Assembly: GCA_003563255.1 (NCBI GenBank)
Contig: PWSL01000260.1
Location: 1 to 6,715 of the forward strand
Direction: 5' to 3'
Length of the DNA stretch: 6,715 nt
Source of the DNA: Desulfonatronospira sp.
GTDB taxonomy: Bacteria > Desulfobacterota > Desulfovibrionia > Desulfovibrionales > Desulfonatronovibrionaceae
How positions within the stretch are numbered: position 1 is the stretch's first letter; the number at the start of each line of letters is the position of its first letter. Below are positions 6,516 to 6,715 of this stretch, one piece after another. A model generated the notes under the pieces. It was given only the letters and a program-made list of their open reading frames with translations, searched no databases and was not told where the DNA came from. The position numbers and the translations under genes are program-made.

Positions 6516-6572
6516 AAGTTCACTGGCAACTTCTTGTGTTTATTGACAATTTCCAGGATGCCGAATGTCCGG

Positions 6573-6601
6573 AATAATATCAGTTTTAATCGCCTTAGGC
6601 G
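6573..6601. promoter_or_regulatory. Motif shared with the DRTGG-gene upstream region, abutting a CGCCT-T-AGGCG palindrome
   Basis: Bases 6573-6592 match 3108-3127 at 18 of 20 positions, in the same orientation, with the core TATCAGTTTTAA identical. The 11-bp palindrome CGCCTTAGGCG follows at 6591-6601 and is absent from the other copy. Both copies lie upstream of minus-strand genes: 131 bases from porG and about 307 from the DRTGG gene. Function unknown. Confidence 0.3.
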
Positions 6602-6659
6602 CTTAGCACAAATTTCAAACAAACATGTTGGTCGTTAAAATCGGTTCCTGGTTACCTCT

Positions 6660-6709
6660 CGTTCCCAGGCTCCAGCCTGGGAACGCTTAGTTCTTGCGGC
6701 TCCAGCCGC
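6660..6709. repeat. Two tandem hairpins of the CGTTCCCAGG...CCTGGGAACG dispersed-repeat type
   Basis: CGTTCCCAGGCT (6660-6671) and AGCCTGGGAACG (6674-6685) are perfect 12-base inverted arms around CC. Ten bases on, GCGGCT (6696-6701) and AGCCGC (6704-6709) form a second perfect stem around the same CC. Both hairpins share the central GGCTCCAGCC. Such paired palindromes are a dispersed intergenic repeat pattern that I recognise from many environmental bacterial genomes. The element probably continues past the right edge of the window. Confidence 0.75.
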
Positions 6710-6715
6710 TTCTTA

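Noticed and set aside
1..6715. A previously undescribed defence, mobile or biosynthetic system
   Set aside because: All five genes are complete or edge-truncated members of known families. The unexplained material is limited to intergenic repeats and candidate regulatory motifs.

Overview
The window looks like a piece of chromosome from an anaerobic deltaproteobacterium (Desulfobacterota), probably a sulfate reducer or relative. This is inferred from gene content: a large chemoreceptor with an extra cytoplasmic PAS domain, a four-subunit pyruvate:ferredoxin oxidoreductase (POR), and a free-standing BioD-like/DRTGG protein related to the N-terminus of long phosphotransacetylases. No rRNA or other firm taxonomic marker is present, so genus is not assigned.

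Layout. 1-1622 (+) is the 3' part of a methyl-accepting chemotaxis protein whose sensor domain lies mostly outside the window. 1623-1721 is a convergent junction with a near-perfect 47-bp inverted repeat and a second small hairpin. 1722-2801 (-) encodes the BioD-like/DRTGG protein. 2802-3416 carries no convincing gene. It holds the promoter region of that gene, a GC-rich repeat-like island (about 2900-3058), a very AT-rich stretch (about 3061-3260) and the terminator of the next operon. 3417-6442 (-) is the POR operon, transcribed right to left in the order gamma, delta, alpha, beta (porG-porD-porA-porB). 6443-6715 holds the operon's upstream region and, at the window edge, two tandem hairpins of a dispersed-repeat type.

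How the genes fit together. The four Por subunits form one TPP- and iron-sulfur-dependent enzyme that interconverts pyruvate + CoA and acetyl-CoA + CO2 with ferredoxin as electron carrier. The downstream DRTGG protein belongs to a family tied to acetyl-CoA/acetyl-phosphate enzymes but lacks the phosphotransacetylase catalytic domain. A regulatory or accessory role in acetyl-CoA metabolism is plausible but inferred. It is transcribed separately, because a strong terminator follows porB. The chemoreceptor appears unrelated to the metabolic genes.

I see no clear new multi-gene system. The points most worth a second look are the cysteine cluster in the chemoreceptor PAS domain, the orphan DRTGG protein, an 18/20 motif shared by the upstream regions of both minus-strand units, and several intergenic palindromes and repeat-like segments.
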